Shown one piece after another: positions 9,422 to 11,210 of a stretch of DNA of 11,210 bases. Position numbers and translations under genes: made by a program. Below the pieces are notes generated by a model. The model ran no database searches. It was given only the letters and a program-made list of their open reading frames with translations, and was not told the origin of the DNA. The stretch lies in the NCBI GenBank assembly GCA_020630035.1, contig JAHDCB010000046.1, positions 1 through 11,210 of the forward strand. Reading direction: 5' to 3'. The stretch comes from Gammaproteobacteria bacterium. Lineage in GTDB: Bacteria > Pseudomonadota > Gammaproteobacteria > Chromatiales > Chromatiaceae. Position 1 is the first letter of the stretch, and each line of letters starts with the position of its first letter.

Positions 9422-10072
9422 ATGTCAGACACAACACGCCACTACAATGCCACCGACCGCTGCCTGAGCGTCATAGACCAGGTATTGCAAACTGTCTTTG
9501 GCCAACCACAAACCACAGGGCGAAAAAACCCAGCCCAGGGGATACCGGAAGGCCATCTGACGACAGCAGAACGAGAGCACCATGCGCGCCTGATGCGTAT
9601 TAACCATGCCGGCGAGATCTGTGCCCAGGGGCTATACCAGGGCCAGGCACTCACCGCACGCAGCAGCACGACTCAGTCTGCGATGCAACAAGCCGCAGCC
9701 GAAGAAAGCGACCACTTAGCCTGGTGCGACCAGCGTATCCGGCAATTGGGTGGACGACATAGCTATCTGAATCCACTCTGGTTTATCGGCTCCTTCGCCC
9801 TCGGTGCTGGCGCTGGCGCCCTGGGAGACCGCTGGAGCCTCGGCTTTGTCGCGGAAACCGAGCGACAGGTAGAAGGTCATCTCGGCAGACACCTGGCACA
9901 AATCACCCCGAAAGATCAGCCAACACACCATATCCTGACACAGATGCAGGCAGATGAAGCCACGCATGGTATGGCAGCACACACACAAGGCGGTGCCGAA
10001 CTACCACTCCCGGTGCAACTGGCAATGCAGGCTGCCTCACGCCTGATGACTCACACTGTTTATTATTGCTGA
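9422..10072 (+). CDS. coq7: Coq7-type 3-demethoxyubiquinol 3-hydroxylase
   Basis: This di-iron monooxygenase carries out the late C-6 ring hydroxylation of ubiquinone synthesis using O2, at the membrane surface. The 216 residues hold all six metal ligands with proper family spacing: Glu65 (NHAGEICAQGLY), Glu95 and His98 (EESDHLAW), Glu147 (ETERQVEGHL), Glu179 and His182 (DEATHG). A hydrophobic stretch GSFALGAGAGALGD (123-136) fits the membrane-contacting helix. ATG 9422 is chosen because it begins a normal Coq7 N-terminus; ATG 9368 in the same frame would overlap the toxin gene by 44 bases. No good Shine-Dalgarno is seen at 9422, so expression may depend on upstream translation. purC follows after 9 bases. 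Confidence 0.95.
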   Translation: MSDTTRHYNATDRCLSVIDQVLQTVFGQPQTTGRKNPAQGIPEGHLTTAEREHHARLMRINHAGEICAQGLYQGQALTARSSTTQSAMQQAAAEESDHLAWCDQRIRQLGGRHSYLNPLWFIGSFALGAGAGALGDRWSLGFVAETERQVEGHLGRHLAQITPKDQPTHHILTQMQADEATHGMAAHTQGGAELPLPVQLAMQAASRLMTHTVYYC

Positions 10073-10081
10073 CCACCTGAC

Positions 10082-10957
10082 ATGTCATATTCCACACTCA
10101 GTCACCTTAACCTGATACACCAGGGCAAGGTCCGTGACAGCTATGCCCTGGATCCGGAGCACCTGCTGATCATCACCACAGACCGTCTGTCTGCATTTGA
10201 TGTCGTGCTACCACAAATCATCCCGGGGAAAGGCGAAGTCCTGACCCGTATCACTGACTTCTGGCTCAACCGCACCCGGCACCTGATTCCGAACCATCAG
10301 ACTGATATCCCACTGACCACTGCGATCCCGGATACGACTGTCTGTACCAGGTTACGCCACCGGGCGCGCATCGTAAAACGACTCCAACCGATACCAATTG
10401 AAGCGATTGTGCGCGGCTATCTGATCGGCTCCGGCTGGCAAGACTACCAGCGTACAGGAACCGTGTGTGGTATTCAGCTGCCTGCCAACCTGCCACAGGC
10501 AGCCCAGCTACCGGAACCGGTGTATACCCCATCCAGCAAGGCGGCTGTCGGTGCGCATGATGAAAACATTGATTATGCAGCGACTGAACAACTGATCGGA
10601 TCAACCCTGGCGCAACAGATTCGGGAAATCAGCCTGCGGTTATATCGTGAAAGCGCGGCCTATGCACTGGAACGCGGCATTATCATTGCAGATACCAAGT
10701 TTGAATTTGGCCTGGACGATACCGGCACATTACACTTGATGGACGAAGTCCTGACCCCAGACTCATCCCGCTTCTGGCCAGTCACCGAATATCAACCCGG
10801 CATCAGCCCACCCAGTTTCGATAAACAATTTGTGCGCGATTACCTGGAAATACTCGACTGGGCGAAGACACCACCAGGGCCGGAATTACCGGAAGACATC
10901 ATCACCCGGACCGCTGCCAAATACCGCGAAGCAGAACAACGACTGACAACCATCTGA
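10082..10957 (+). CDS. purC: Phosphoribosylaminoimidazole-succinocarboxamide synthase
   Basis: SAICAR synthetase ligates aspartate to CAIR with ATP in de novo purine synthesis. The 291 residues fit the longer form of the family (E. coli PurC has about 237), with extra sequence mainly in the middle and C-terminal parts. Signatures: GKVRDSY (15-21) of the nucleotide-binding loop, DRLSAFD (34-40), IEAIVRGYLIGSGW (106-119), ADTKFEFG (203-210) and MDEVLTPDSSRFW (220-232). ATG 10082 follows coq7 by 9 bases with no clear Shine-Dalgarno. After the stop comes a strong GC-rich hairpin without a T-run, which may or may not end transcription. Confidence 0.96.
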   Translation: MSYSTLSHLNLIHQGKVRDSYALDPEHLLIITTDRLSAFDVVLPQIIPGKGEVLTRITDFWLNRTRHLIPNHQTDIPLTTAIPDTTVCTRLRHRARIVKRLQPIPIEAIVRGYLIGSGWQDYQRTGTVCGIQLPANLPQAAQLPEPVYTPSSKAAVGAHDENIDYAATEQLIGSTLAQQIREISLRLYRESAAYALERGIIIADTKFEFGLDDTGTLHLMDEVLTPDSSRFWPVTEYQPGISPPSFDKQFVRDYLEILDWAKTPPGPELPEDIITRTAAKYREAEQRLTTI

Positions 10958-10975
10958 TACATTCAATCTAAGGAT

Positions 10976-10997
10976 TCCCCGCAGCTTGCTGCGGGGA
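10976..10997. repeat. Hairpin 1: nine-bp GC-rich stem, CTTG loop
   Basis: CCCCGCAG and CTGCGGGG pair perfectly around the loop CTTG (10985-10988), and T10976 pairs with A10997. It begins 19 bases after the purC stop, where a terminator could lie, but the bases that follow (ACAAAACAA) contain no T-run, nor is there one on the other strand. I therefore call it a palindromic repeat unit rather than a terminator. Confidence 0.65.
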
Positions 10998-11014
10998 CAA
11001 AACAATGGGGGATT

Positions 11015-11049
11015 CCAAAGGGGGAGAGGCGTAGCTCTCGCCCCTTTGG
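11015..11049. repeat. Hairpin 2: long stem with one bulge
   Basis: CCAAAGGGGGAGAG on the left pairs with CTCTCGCCCCTTTGG on the right around a GCGTAG loop, leaving a single unpaired G on the right arm. That gives about 14 base pairs. It stands 17 bases after hairpin 1 and one base before hairpin 3. Confidence 0.6.
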
Positions 11050-11050
11050 T

Positions 11051-11078
11051 CGTGGGCAAGGTTTACAACCTGTCCACG
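11051..11078. repeat. Hairpin 3: imperfect stem
   Basis: CGTGG (11051-11055) pairs with CCACG (11074-11078), and AGGTT with AACCT around a TAC loop; between them are a G-T wobble, a C-G pair and one bulged A. It ends next to the perfect palindrome TCAAATTTGA (11081-11090). Confidence 0.5.
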
Positions 11079-11109
11079 ATTCAAATTTGATTCTAAGGAT
11101 TCCCCGCAG

Positions 11110-11210
11110 GTGCGATTCAAACTGATGTAGTGATTTGCTACCACAGGTTTCTGGCAAGTGTAGTGGTCTAATAATCTCGTACCACACGAAGGGGTAAGTT
11201 ACCCTGACCC
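11110..11210. other. Non-coding window end with short inverted repeats
   Basis: No gene is visible here. Two small inverted repeats are: GTGGT (11163-11167) with ACCAC (11181-11185), and GGGTAA-G-TTACCC (11192-11204). A sequence beginning TGTAGTGGTC at 11159 could be the end of an insertion sequence whose body lies beyond the window, but this cannot be settled from what is present. Confidence 0.3.

Larger units (their letters stand above)
10967..11109. repeat. Region bounded by two 18-bp direct repeats
   Basis: TCTAAGGATTCCCCGCAG occurs at 10967-10984 and again, identically, at 11092-11109, a period of 125 bases. CGATTCAAA also occurs twice nearby (11077-11085 and 11113-11121). The first 18-mer leads into a perfect hairpin, while the second diverges just after CCCCGCAG, so the second copy looks truncated. 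Between them lie three consecutive stem-loops. This pattern fits a dispersed palindromic (REP/BIME-like) repeat or a non-autonomous mobile element; I see no coding capacity on the + strand. Confidence 0.6.

Noticed and set aside
10976..10997. Rho-independent terminator after purC
   Set aside because: The stem is strong, but no T-run follows it on either strand.
10963..11187. A 74-codon open frame on the minus strand in the tail
   Set aside because: It reads through three hairpins and both direct repeats; its sequence is dictated by palindromes and it shows no domain.

Overview
The window reads as chromosomal DNA of a gammaproteobacterium, or a close proteobacterial relative. The grounds are a two-domain bacterial glutaminyl-tRNA synthetase, the rlmE-ftsH-folP-glmM order known from E. 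coli, a Coq7-type ubiquinone hydroxylase (so a ubiquinone-using, oxygen-using lineage), and GC content a little above 50% by eye. I cannot name a genus. All convincing genes are on the + strand and tightly packed.

Layout. Positions 116-2805 hold a SAM-dependent methyltransferase of the O-methyltransferase type whose stop overlaps the start of glnS. Positions 2839-7540 hold rlmE, ftsH, folP and glmM, joined by short gaps or one-base start/stop overlaps; the set covers ribosome maturation, membrane proteolysis, folate synthesis and cell-wall precursor synthesis. Positions 7573-8509 hold ybaB/ebfC and recR (nucleoid and DNA repair), here directly behind glmM and without the usual dnaX. Positions 8625-9411 hold a Phd/YefM-type antitoxin and a PIN-domain VapC/FitB-like toxin. 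Positions 9422-10957 hold coq7 (ubiquinone) and purC (purines). The last 253 bases carry no gene but contain a run of hairpins between two 18-bp direct repeats.

The most interesting spot is the toxin-antitoxin pair. A 119-bp MITE-like element (8871-8989) with perfect 15-bp terminal inverted repeats sits exactly between the two genes. Its left end encodes the last residues and the stop codon of the antitoxin, and its right end supplies the Shine-Dalgarno sequence of the toxin. Upstream, the antitoxin's own very strong Shine-Dalgarno sequence is preceded by its exact complement, so that leader can fold over it. Together these suggest a toxin-antitoxin operon whose translation signals were rewritten by a mobile element. 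The downstream coq7-purC pair starts 10 bases after the toxin stop and may share its transcript.

The tail (10958-11210) looks like a dispersed palindromic repeat region, and possibly the end of another mobile element.
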